Below are positions 26,160 to 38,100 of a stretch of DNA of 64,000 nucleotides, piece by piece; position 1 is the first letter of the stretch; each line of letters begins with the position of its first letter. Source of the stretch: Seriola aureovittata (Eukaryota; Chordata; Actinopteri; Carangiformes; Carangidae); contig NC_079384.1 of NCBI RefSeq assembly GCF_021018895.1, forward strand, positions 21,502,140 to 21,566,139, given 5' to 3'. Both the position numbers and the translations under genes were made by a program. The notes under the pieces were generated by a model, which was given only the letters and a program-made list of their open reading frames with translations, did no database searches and was not told where the DNA came from.

Positions 26160-29100
26160 ACTGTGGAGGTCAGTGCCCCCACAAACACACAAATGATGTC
26201 ACTCTAAAGAGAAGAGGTCAAAACACACATACGCATGCAGCCAAAGAGGAGGTCATTGGGGCCTTAATGAGAGACAGATTGCAACAATAACAGCAGATTA
26301 AGGAGGCATATTCCTGACTGCTGGGTTCCAGTCAGTTGTAAATGACCCAGAGGATTATGCTAACAGGCCAGAAAATGGGCCGCACAGCGTGAGGTGAGAA
26401 GACTAACAAAGGCCCCATGTCTCCCCCCTGGCTTGCAGCCCCTCTGCTGGGCCACAACGCAGCAGGCCACAGTGCCAGGTTCCTGCACTTACAGCCTCTG
26501 TATGATCAGACCACAGAGGGAAGACCCTTTCACTAATATGCCCATGAGACAGTCACTGATAATTCACTATGAAAATATGTTGAATTTTGTGGTAACTACT
26601 GTTTTTGTTGTTTTTGTTTTTGTGTTCATCATTCGCACAGCAAATTAACAGAACACACATAGAAAACTTGGCTAAAAAATCACATCATATTCATTCATGG
26701 ATCAGAATATGGCAGCTATAGACTAATAAAACCGATGCGATACGTTCCTGTCACTGCTGTGGTTTGCTGCTGTTAAGCTGGGCCTCTAGCTGATTGTTGA
26801 CTGTATGTGTGTGTGTGTGTCTGAGTAAACAGAGAGGCAGGCAACCGCTGCTTTACATCAGATCTCAAGTTGTGTTCATTTACTCCGTTGATTTACACAC
26901 TCTTGCGCTTGGCAGGATCCTTGTGTCAGTGGTAAGGGACTCAACTGTTCTGCTTTCAGGGTCATAAATCACTCTGTACTCCAGAAAAATAGAGGGACTT
27001 AGTTAGCTAGTGTTAGTGTTGAGTGACCCTTGGCTAAACCACTCCCCCCTCAGTTACTGTTGTTATGCCTGTTGAGCTTTCTATTCTGGCACTTCATGTA
27101 GGACATTTACAAGGATAACTGTGTCAATTTTGATTCTTGAAATCATTTCCAAAACAACAAAAGTCAGTCAGTCACTCACAGGTAGTAGAAATGCACAGCT
27201 GTATTATTTAGCAAATGTAATACATGCATTGTTGGACTGTTAGCAGCAGTTGTATACATGCCATGGACACTCATTTTTTTAATTCCATTTGGTTGAATTT
27301 TTGAGGGCAGTGTAGAGAGCATACATCTCACACTCAGAATTCATGCTCTCATTAAGTGGTGCATACGTGTGACAAATTAAAGGAAAACCAACATAAAGTG
27401 TCTTAGTAAGGTGTTGGGCCCCCACATGCTGCTGCTTCACTGGTGGTCAATTGGATTGAGATCTGGTGACTGTGAAGACCATAGCACATATTCCTACTCA
27501 TCAAACCATTCAGTGACCCCTCGTGCCCTATGGATGGGGGCATTGTCATCCTGGAAGTTATCAATCCCATCAAGACAGAATTGTTTCACTGTAGTATAAA
27601 GCTGTTCCCTTAGAACAACCTTGTTTTGATTTGCAGTGACCCTTCCCTCTAAAAGGACAAGTGGGCCCAAACCATGCAAAATGACCCCCCAGCATAACAG
27701 AGCACCAGATCCCTTCACTGCAGGGGTCAAGCATTTAGGCCTGCGCCGCTCTCTTGGTGTACGCCACAAATGCACTCACCCAGTTGTGAAGAATATAGTG
27801 AAAATTACTCATTCAACCATGACACTTTTTTCAAATCTCTGTTGACCAGTGCCACTGAACTCTCAGATGTGCATTCTTCTTTGTAATGAGGGGTTTATGC
27901 ACAGATGCTCTATCCCTCTCTCTGTCACTTGCTAACACAGTCTGATCACGTCCTGCATTGACATTCTCAGTCATCTGAGGAAGAGCTGCTCTTCTGTTTT
28001 TCTTATATATCTCACTAATGCACGAGCATCACGGTCATCAAATTGCACTATTGATCTTTCCCATAGATGTAAATGACATCACTTTTGTCGCTGTTCCTAT
28101 TGAAACCCTAGTCAGTTGAGCATCTTTGTGACCGAAGCTCCATCTTGATACAAAATCTGGGCCTGCTCAGCATTTTTATACCTGCCACAGAGCATGATAA
28201 TGCACCTGTATGGAAGCATCTGAATTGGTTAGGTTTCTCCACACATTTATTCAGGTTTGTCCTCTGATTTGTCACCATCTGTAGATTTTTAGTTTCTGAG
28301 CATCAGTTTTGTCAGATGAAGTGCCAACTGCTGCTGGCAGAGTAGCAGCGGCTTTGGCAGCGATATCTAGCCAATTAACGTGCTCCAGTAGACTTTTTAA
28401 TGGCTCTGATTGACTTATTGGAGAATAAGAAACCTACAAAAGTATCTTAAATATCTCCATAATTGGGTTGATGATGTTGTGTTAACTCAGCGTCGTATAA
28501 AGAAGGACGCTAACATGTCTCAGGCAAATGTTATCATCCTCACCAATAGATGAGCCATGGAGAAGAGATAGAAATAAAAACTGAGATGTTGTTGTATTAC
28601 AAGTTACATCACATTATTACAGTGGAGGCCTTTCTCACGTAATAATGTACTTAGCTAATAATGTGCAAGTTACTAATTTAGTTGGTAAATTAGTTAGCCA
28701 GGCATGCTAAAGTCAAACACAGTTTTAGGAAAGTTATATAAAAAGACAGCACCTTCCAAACTTTTCAGATCCAACAGTCATTCTTCGGGGAAGTGGTTCA
28801 CAAATAATCATTTGTTTTTTTTAAAATGATGAATTCACAGAAAACATTAAAACAAGTTCTGATACTGGGAGTGGAAGAGATCGTTTTTATTTTACTTTTT
28901 AATGTTTAACTCTCTGTGAATTAAACAACACAGTGTTTTACAAATCTCATGAACATTTCTTCATAAATGATCGCCATGTTATTGTTGTCGCTGTTCTCAT
29001 AGACTATTATTTTTATCTCCAGTCTTATTGTGATGACCCAGACCTGGTCCTGGAGCTGAAGAACCTCATAGTCATCTTCGCTGACACACTACAGGTTGGT

Positions 29101-32100
29101 CCAGAACAGGTCTTCATTTGAACAGCTTGTGACTCTGAAGTGTGGAACAACTGATATTAACACACACTTGGTTTTCTGTGATGTCTGGGTACGTATGTAC
29201 AGGATTATGGTTTCCCGGTGAATCGGCTGTTTGACCTGCTTTTTGAGGTCAGAGACCAGTACAATGAAACTTTGCTGAAGAAGTGGGCGCTGGTTTTCAG
29301 GTGGGATTTCCTAATGTGTGACTGAAATCTGCTGAAAACTTTTAGAACCCTTGTGTCAAAGAGAGAGAGAAATTCTCAAAGCTCTTACACTACAAATGTA
29401 AGTGTGCACGGACCTTAAACAGTGTTCTTTTCCACAGGGAGATCTTTGAGTTGGATAACTACAGTCCCATTCCAGTGGAGACTGAGGATGAGTATAAACT
29501 GGTGGTCAGCCGCTTTCCCTTCCATGATGCTGAGATAGAGAAGGTAACGAGTTCCAGGACTATAGAATCACAATCCTATACATCCAGCGAGACCTCTATC
29601 TTCAATCACTGAATTGCACATACATATTGACACGTAAAAGAAATGCAATGCAAAATAATAATCATCACAAAAGAGATACATTTCTATATACATTTCACGC
29701 TCCCATATAATAATTCTGCAATGCCCCCTCCACCGCAACCTATTACCCTCTTTTAACTTCCACATCATTTATATTCATACAATCATAACCATGGAACATC
29801 TAAGAAAAAGTCAACACAATAATCATGCAGTTATAATTCAAAGGAGCTATTTGTAAATTTTGTTATTGCTACATAGCTTACGTTAGCATTAACAGCTGTT
29901 TATTTACCAGTCTAGAAGAAACGTTTCGAGTTCAACATCAAACTTCATTCCTTTACTCTCCAAGAGCTGTCTACAGAGGTGGAGAGCAACTTCTGTCTCT
30001 ATCACTTCTTTTCTTCTCCTGAAGTTAGCATGCTAACCAGCTAGCCCCGGCCCATGTCGTCACTTTCTGATAGCGACTCACTGTAGCCTCCAAATCTGCC
30101 CTGAAGACATAGCGCTGCTCAGATGTTTTATTATGACTTCTTGTCTTGTGAACACAACAAATGCTGAAGCTCTTGTCAATGACAATCACTACCACCTGCT
30201 CCTGGCGAGAAGCCGTGTTCAGCAGCAGAGAAAACTCACATATTACATGAATTTGATCTGTCTTCTTATGGGATTCTAACAGCACTCTGACATTGGATTT
30301 AGAGTGTTTTGTAGAATGAAATGGGGGGGTTGCCCGTGAATCAGTTTATGTGAACATAACAAACATTTCTCCAAAAGCAAAGTAATACAACTTTAACTTT
30401 ATTAACTATTAAATAATGAGTCAGTCATTTATTGTTGTTGCTTTCTGTGTTTTGTGAATGTGTGTCTGTGGGTGTGTGTCTGTGTGCGAGCAGCAGGACT
30501 TTCCTAAGAAGCTGCCGATGTCCCAGTCTGTCCCTCAGATCTACACACAGGTCAAAGAGTTCATTTATGCCAGCCTCAAGTTCTCTGAGTCACTACACCG
30601 CAGGTAGGTCACTGTACAATCACTGTAGCTCAGTTTCAGTTTATCGAGATGGATTCCCTTGTTCCTTTGTTGTGTAACTCTAGAGTATGTGCAGTTAATT
30701 GGCCATTTTGTTTGTGTATCCAGTTCAACAGAGATTGATGACATGCTGAGAAAATCAACCAACCTGCTGCTGACAAGAACACTCAGCAGCTGTCTGCAAA
30801 ACCTCATCAAGAAACCTCACATAGGACTGACTGAGGTGGGAACAACACTGCTGTTACACCGCGGACTCACCATCCAAACCGAAGGCTTTAGTCATTCAGT
30901 CTAAAACTGTAACCTTATGTCTGTAGCTGGTGCAGATCATCATTAACACCACCCACCTGGAGCAGGCCTGCAGGTATCTGGAGGAGTTCATAACAAACAT
31001 CACCAATGTCTCCCCTGAAACGGTGCACACCACAAGACTCTACGGCCTGTCCACATTCAAGGTAAAACATGAATGAAGTGTGGATTCTTTTTTGTGTCTT
31101 CATTTGGTCTCTGTGGTAATTACACAGTTTTTTGTTGGAATGATATGTCCTGCTTTCAGTATTTCCTTAATCACACAACAAGGCCCAGAGGCTTCTATAT
31201 GCATATAATTTCCTTTGTCCTTGGTGCTGGAATTGAACTCTTGACAAGTCACACAGCTGCACTAGTTTCTGCTCTCACTGAGTTCTGGTCATACACTTAC
31301 TGAACACCTGTACACCTGCTCATTCCTGTTTTGGGGAATACTACTGCATATGTGGAAAAAGTTGTGTGGCTCCATATGGAGCTGTGAGTCTAATAGGTGA
31401 GATCACCTGAGTCAGCCTGTGCTGGGTCTGAATGACAAGTTTGAAAGTGAAAAAATACCTTGAGGAAGTGAGCTCACCAGACCTCTGTAGCCCGCTCCTT
31501 GTCTCTGCTTGAAGCTAGAGGCTTCAGGCTGCATTCGCTGTTGGTGGTCGAGTTGCATTGTGGGTAATGTAGGTAGCAGGTTTTTGATGGCTGTATTAAG
31601 AACTGGATACTGTGTTCAAAGACAGTGCACAAATAATGAGAGTTACTCACTGGACTTGTAGGCTGAAAAGCCTCCATGAGCTTCCTCACAGTTTTGCGTT
31701 GTTAGCCTCAGAGAGCATGCTCAGTACAAGCTTCAATCAAGCCAGTCGACAGCATGTGCTGACACCTCTGTGGGCCTAGTTGGCTGACTCCCTGTTGGTT
31801 CCCCCAACACATGAACCTAATGAAATCATATGGCTCTTCCAAATTTTCAAATGTTATTGAACTGATAATAAAAAGACATTTTGGGGGGGGGGGGGTTGTG
31901 ATACGTAAAAAAAGAGTATTCATCATTTTTAAGCCTTTTTTCCAGTGATTATGAATGGGGGAAAATTTTTTTTGGGCCAGTGAGTGTCACATGATGAACA
32001 TGAATGTTGCAATACCCAGTGTGGCTATTACACCAGAATTCCCACAGCCCAGCTCCACCCCTCAGAGCTTGGTTTCTTCTACAAGGAGGAAGAATCCATG

Positions 32101-35100
32101 GATAAGAAAAGATAAATGCAATGATAAATCAGGGGAGTGCTTTTTTAAGGACTTATTGCTCTGACAAATCACAGACAGTCACATCTAGCTATTGTGTATT
32201 GTTCTTGAAAGAGATCTGGGTTTCTCCATTCCAGGATGACTGTAGGTAAACTGCTTTTAAAACTGTATTTAGTTGTATTAAGTCTCGTCAAAGGGGCTAA
32301 TTAAAGAATTTCTCCAGGATGCTCGTCACGCCGCAGAAGGAGAGATTTATACCAAACTCAACCAGAAGATCGATGAGTTTATCCAGCTGGCAGACTATGA
32401 ATGGGGCATGGCTGAGTCGGACGGCCGTGCCTCTGGATACCTCATGGACCTGATCAACTTCCTGCGTTCCACCTTCCAGGTCTTCACACACCTCCCGGTG
32501 AGTCTGATCCTCCTGCTAACTTTGACCCATTGAAGCTGCCGCCTCTCTCTGGGAACTGTGGGACATTGTCTTTTCTTTTTTTTTTTTACATTCATTTAAG
32601 CTATAAATAATAGAGATGCGATAATTCCTTAGTTTCTGTCTCCTTTTCATTTTCCCCAAATCCCCAACCGTGTTCTGATGTTCTGCTGTGTTCACTACAC
32701 CCCTATTAAAGTGTGTGTACAGTCTGAAAGTGGATTGTTGTCATTGTGAGTTTGAAGTTGAGTGTGTTGCGTTGGTGGTCTGTGCATATGCATGGTAACT
32801 GTGCTGTTACTGACTCGTAAACTGCTTGTGCGTATCTCCGCCTGAAAAAAGGCAGATTCAGTGGCGTAGCAGAGTTTGAAGGACTTGGTCAGTAAACGTG
32901 TTCTGCCCAGATTTGCTGACAGCTACAGTCTGTTCAGCTGTGGGCCACCTGCCTGTCCTCTTCTCTCCAACATCTCTTATCACATCTCGAATTAGTTCCA
33001 TTTTTGCTTTTTGTTTTTCACGAATGTCTTTGGTCTCCCCATCTGCACCCTCTGTACTGAGACAGCGCTCTAACTGATTTGTTTTACTCCTTTATTATGT
33101 TGACTTGTGAAGCATGCGAGATAACGCTAGTTGAATTTACCTCCTCCTGTCCATTTATTGTTGCCACATTTCTTTTCCTGTCCTTTCCCTCCTTCCCTCC
33201 CCCTCTTCCATTTTTGCTTGGTTTGGGGGTGTCTCTGCTCAGAATAACAACAATGACCATGCGTCGATGTCGGTGAGTATTCCTGCCTGGCTGTTACAAC
33301 ACTTTGCTGCCACTGTACAGGCAGGGGGGAGATGAAAAGCATGCTTATGTTTGACTGTGGAGGCTCCACGACTCTAGACTCGGTTGGTCTGGGACTTTTT
33401 GAATGGAAGACACTGTAGGACGGTGTTTACATGAGCATTTTAGCAGAACATTTGCAGAGGGTAGGGTTCTGTAATAGCTTCTTGATGCTGCTCAGGAAAA
33501 CTAGCAAGAAAGTCAATTCAGTTATTTATTTCTTTTTAAAACTGCATGTTAACTGCAATTAATTTTGAAATTTCATAATTATCTTAGGAGTCCATTAATG
33601 TGTGTAAAAGATGCACTTATTGACTATTTTGTTTTTATAAATCCCTTATTACTTTCAACTATTTATTATTGAACTAAGACATTCATTTTTAAGATAATTT
33701 ATTTATCCAATTTATTTATTAATTATAATAATTTATATTAATTCATATCAGTTAATGAAATGCTTTGTAACTATTTCCATGACACATGCGTCCTCCATAG
33801 TTGGGCAGTGTGTGATTCTGAACTCATCCTCTGGAGCTGGATTTGGATCTGACAGATCATCCAGTCTGCCCCCTCCTCTGTTACTTTTTTGTAGTTTAGC
33901 AGTCCTTCGTTCTCTTACATCTTAGGTGTAATGTAGATGTAGATAAAGTATATTAATGGAATAAAAGCGTTCGGGTCATCATCATTTATATCCATTGCTG
34001 GTTTATGACGCCATGGTACAGTTTGTGTCTGTCTGAGTAGCAGCAGTCTGAGTAAAAGCATTCTTCACATACTTGCTTTGAGGAAATGCTCAGCCGTCAG
34101 CGGTGGTTTACACAGAGAGACATGAGACACATGCATGAACTTGAGTGGGAAAAGGTGTAAACGTTGCTGTAATTTCCATTTGTCTTTTTTGCAGCTTGCT
34201 GCCAGAGCACCAGAGCTGCATCCACACTAATTTGGGGAAAAAGTCACCGGACTAGTGCTTTTAGTTTGTTTTTATGAAGCTGTCTGTCCACATTTTAGTG
34301 CAGAATAAGAGTGTAAAAGTTTGTCCTCAGAGTCTCATTACACCTTTAATTTATCCAAACTCATGATTTAGTTTGTTTTCTGAGAACTAAACAAATAAAT
34401 AAACATTGATTTGACTATGGGTCATAAATGCTGCCACATGAAGAACAGCTACTAGGTTGTTGCACTGAGATGTCAGTAAACATAAATCCAGTTTACAGCA
34501 ATATACTGACATTTAAAATGAGTGATCTCAGAAAAAAGAATAAGGGGCTGCGTCCAACAGTTCAATTTTTGAATGAACTGTGATTGGTCAGGTGTGCAGG
34601 CATGAGGAAGTATGCATGTTTGAATTATCTCTCTCAAGCTTCCTTCATTCATTTTTCACACAACAACTTCAGTCATTCTTCATGTGTTTAGCGAAGTGCA
34701 ACACTGTGAATTCCTTAAAGAAAAGATGGGAATTTATTGTATTTCTCCCCTCTATATGACAGCATTTTTTCTCCCTACTGTTGAAAGTGGCCACTTAGAA
34801 ACAGGTACAGATATTTTTACCTTTAGATGTAGTTGGATGTCACATTATGTAATTTGAATTATTTGAAGCATAATGAGACTTAGAGATGCAAATATCTATT
34901 CACATACAGATACTTATCCTATAATTCTGAACAATTCACAAATGATAATGTTGACAGAATGAAAAGTGTGGAACCACAAGGGTGGTGCAGTTGGGCTAAC
35001 ACAGACTGTGTGCAATGTGCAAATACTATCGTAATCCTGTAGTTTATCTTCAATATAGGCAGAGGGGTTTAATTATGTAATAATGAACTGCTTTTCAACA

Positions 35101-38100
35101 GAAGGGTCAAGTATTTTGTGAATAGTAATTGTAATTATGAAACTTTGGCACAGTGAGAGATAGCCAGAATATAGACTATGTTGGACTGTCGCCAACCAGC
35201 TCATTTTCAAAACGCTCAGTTTTCAGGCGTTATAAATGGTGGCATAAAAGGTGTCATAAGTGTGGATAGAAGGCAAAACTTAAAAATTACATTTTCAAAT
35301 TCAGCCTAATTAGTGTGGATGTACTCTGAGTGTGAGCAGGTGCTTCCTTCTGTGGACATTCATAGAGATCAGGGCCTTTTCCTCAGCGGCACGTCTCTGT
35401 GTGAACGGCCCCTGAGTCGGCTACAGGTCTATCCAGAGACAACAATATGCTTGTGTGATCTAAAAGATTTGGAGTCAATAGAGTGAGATGTGATAGCTAC
35501 TCGTTTAGAGTGAAGCAACGCAGCCTTCACTGCTGGCAAACCATGTATCACTGCTGTCTGTCTACTGGTCAACTGTCAGCATGAAGAATATGAACAGGGA
35601 TGTTGTGGAGCTCAAACAAAGGAAACCAAACGCTCACATTGACTTTTCTTATATCAGTCCTCTGTGGCTTAATGTAATACGGCTTATGTAACTGTGTATT
35701 TCAATAAGACTGCTGGTGGCATTTTCCTTGAAGTTGGGGTCACCACATCATCCCTGTGAGAGTTTTTGCATGAGTATCTGTGAGAATGGATTGTGTTGAT
35801 CTGCTGTTCTGTCCCTGTTCCCTGCAAACACTAACTGTAATTTACTGACCTGTTCAGTTAGTGTTAGTGTTTCAGACATTTGAGTGAAGGTGTTACTTAC
35901 AGGTGTTCCACTTGTTTCAAAGTGGATCATAAGTTAAAACATACCTGCTCACAAAATCAAGAAAACCTTAAGTAATGGAAACGCTCACAATTAGTTTACA
36001 TGCTCTGGAGTGGAGCGTTATATGTGTTTACTTGCTGATTGAACTGTTGTGCCTTACCTGCATGTGTTGGCCTATCTGGTTTTTGTTATATGTGTGATGT
36101 TTAGCAAAGAGCACAGCTTGGGAAATTGATAGCACCATTTAATAGTCTTATATCTTTCAGTGACAGATTTTATGATGCAGTGATCAAAGCATGTTTTAGC
36201 AGATATTCATGGTAAGATGAGAGATGTTGACAGAAGAAAACATCCAGTATAGATGGCAATTGTTTTTATGTGGATTTTCATTATATAGTAGCTCTTTAGA
36301 TCAGGGGTTGGGAACCTTTTAATTAGGTTAATAGCATATTATACAGCTGTATACCACAAACCTGTTCACTGAAGCTTTACTTACTTTACTTTTACTTTAC
36401 TTTTTTAGTCGTAACATATTCCACTTGTCTTGTAATACGCAGATGACTCACAAATGTATATTGACATTCACTGTGATTGTCACTCAGTCAGAATATCACT
36501 TGTGGTCATCAGTGTCATTTTGTGTTTTAATACAATCCAGCCAAAAATGATGATATGATAAAAAACATATCTATGACTGAACAGCAACAAACCCATGTGA
36601 GATTTTAATAACGAAGCTTAAAAGGTCAGTTCACACAGACATTTGCCAATGTTCTCCTGGTGGTATTTAGCCATGCCTAACCATAAAGTGATAGTTCAGG
36701 TTATTTGACGAGGTACTTATCTAAAGTCAGTGTATTACCTGCAGTAGATTTGGATCTACAAGCATAAACACACCTACACTTCGCTCTGTCTGACTCAAAC
36801 AGCTGATCTGCAGAGTAATACAGCGCTTACATAGTACATAGTAGTATGGTAATTCAAAGGTTCACAAACTGTAGTTCCACAGGAAAGGGCTCTTCGATGG
36901 CAGATGAAATAGTGAAAATATTCAAAGTGAAGCATACACCTAAACTGATTTTAGCTTTTTTCTGTGGAAATGTTTTTAAGTGGCTAAAACAAGTTTTTTT
37001 TTTTTTTGTTTTTTTTTATGACCCCGTCTAAACTGGCAGGGCACTGATCTGAATCTACTGCAGGTAATACACTGACTATAGAATAATACACAATCCTATG
37101 TCAAATAACCCAAATTATCACTTTATCTTTGAAAGAATTTAACTACAAATTAAAGTCCTTTAACCTCCCACTGGCGGTGCAGGAGAAATCTCACAGACAA
37201 AGCTCACATAACAGCACTCTGTGGAGATAGATATCACCAGACGCAAGTGAGGACATATATTTTTAAAACTAAAAAAATTTAATTAAAACTAAAAATATAA
37301 ATTGCATTCCTGATCTTCTTTCTTAATCTTATCAGATACATCACTTCTCGTTCACACATCCTCTGCACACTGCACACTGCACACTTCTGCTTCATTTATC
37401 ATCAACTTGTACCAAAAACATGGACTGTTTCAGCCATTTTGGCTCTGTTTTTCACAGATTGACCTTATCATTGTGATTTGTATTGACACTTTGCATGACG
37501 TTGACACAAATCCCTGCTTTAGGATTCCTAGTGTAGAAACTGTGCATGTAGTGAGTGCTTCACTCTTGTGCTGCCCTTGCTGAGGATACGTCTCTCAGCA
37601 TGTTCGAGGCAGTGGTTCTCCTTTTGGTTTGTTTGCGGTTCCAAACGGACTCATCTTGTCGGCAATCAGCTGTTCACTTTGCCAGAAAGCGTTCACGACA
37701 GCAGACAGATGCAAGACAAAAGTTCGCTCTGTGTTCAGCTTAAACACATTAAAGCCCTGTCTCACCAGACAGCAGAGTTCATCTGAGAGGCTTCACTCAA
37801 CTGGTGCATCTAGAATCTGAACTACTTCAGCTGACCAGCTAAGTGCCCTTTAGCTTTCTCTGCTTTGGGCTCTCTGGCTGTCCCCTCCCTCGAAGACCAG
37901 CACTGTCAATGTGGTTTGCAGTTGTATAAATAAACGTTAATATACTTTGTCCCTGGGAGCAAATCTGCTGGTCACAGCAATTTCATTGTAACTAATTGAT
38001 ATAGCTGTAAAATGTCACAGTTTTTCCAGCTCTTTCTGACAACATATGATGTTTGACAGTTTTATCCATTGAGAAAAGCACCAAAATTGTTCCTTTAGCC

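Larger units (their letters stand above)
25971..29022 (+). other. exoc6: exoc6 intron 12
   Basis: 3.05 kb. Contains the (CA)n above and a Tc1/mariner relic (27300-28290). No exon seen. Confidence 0.85.

Noticed and set aside
29095..29109. 15-nt in-frame extension of exon 13 (VGPEQ)
   Set aside because: Alternative donor CAG|GTCTTC is weak, and the family has no such insert; kept only as a note.
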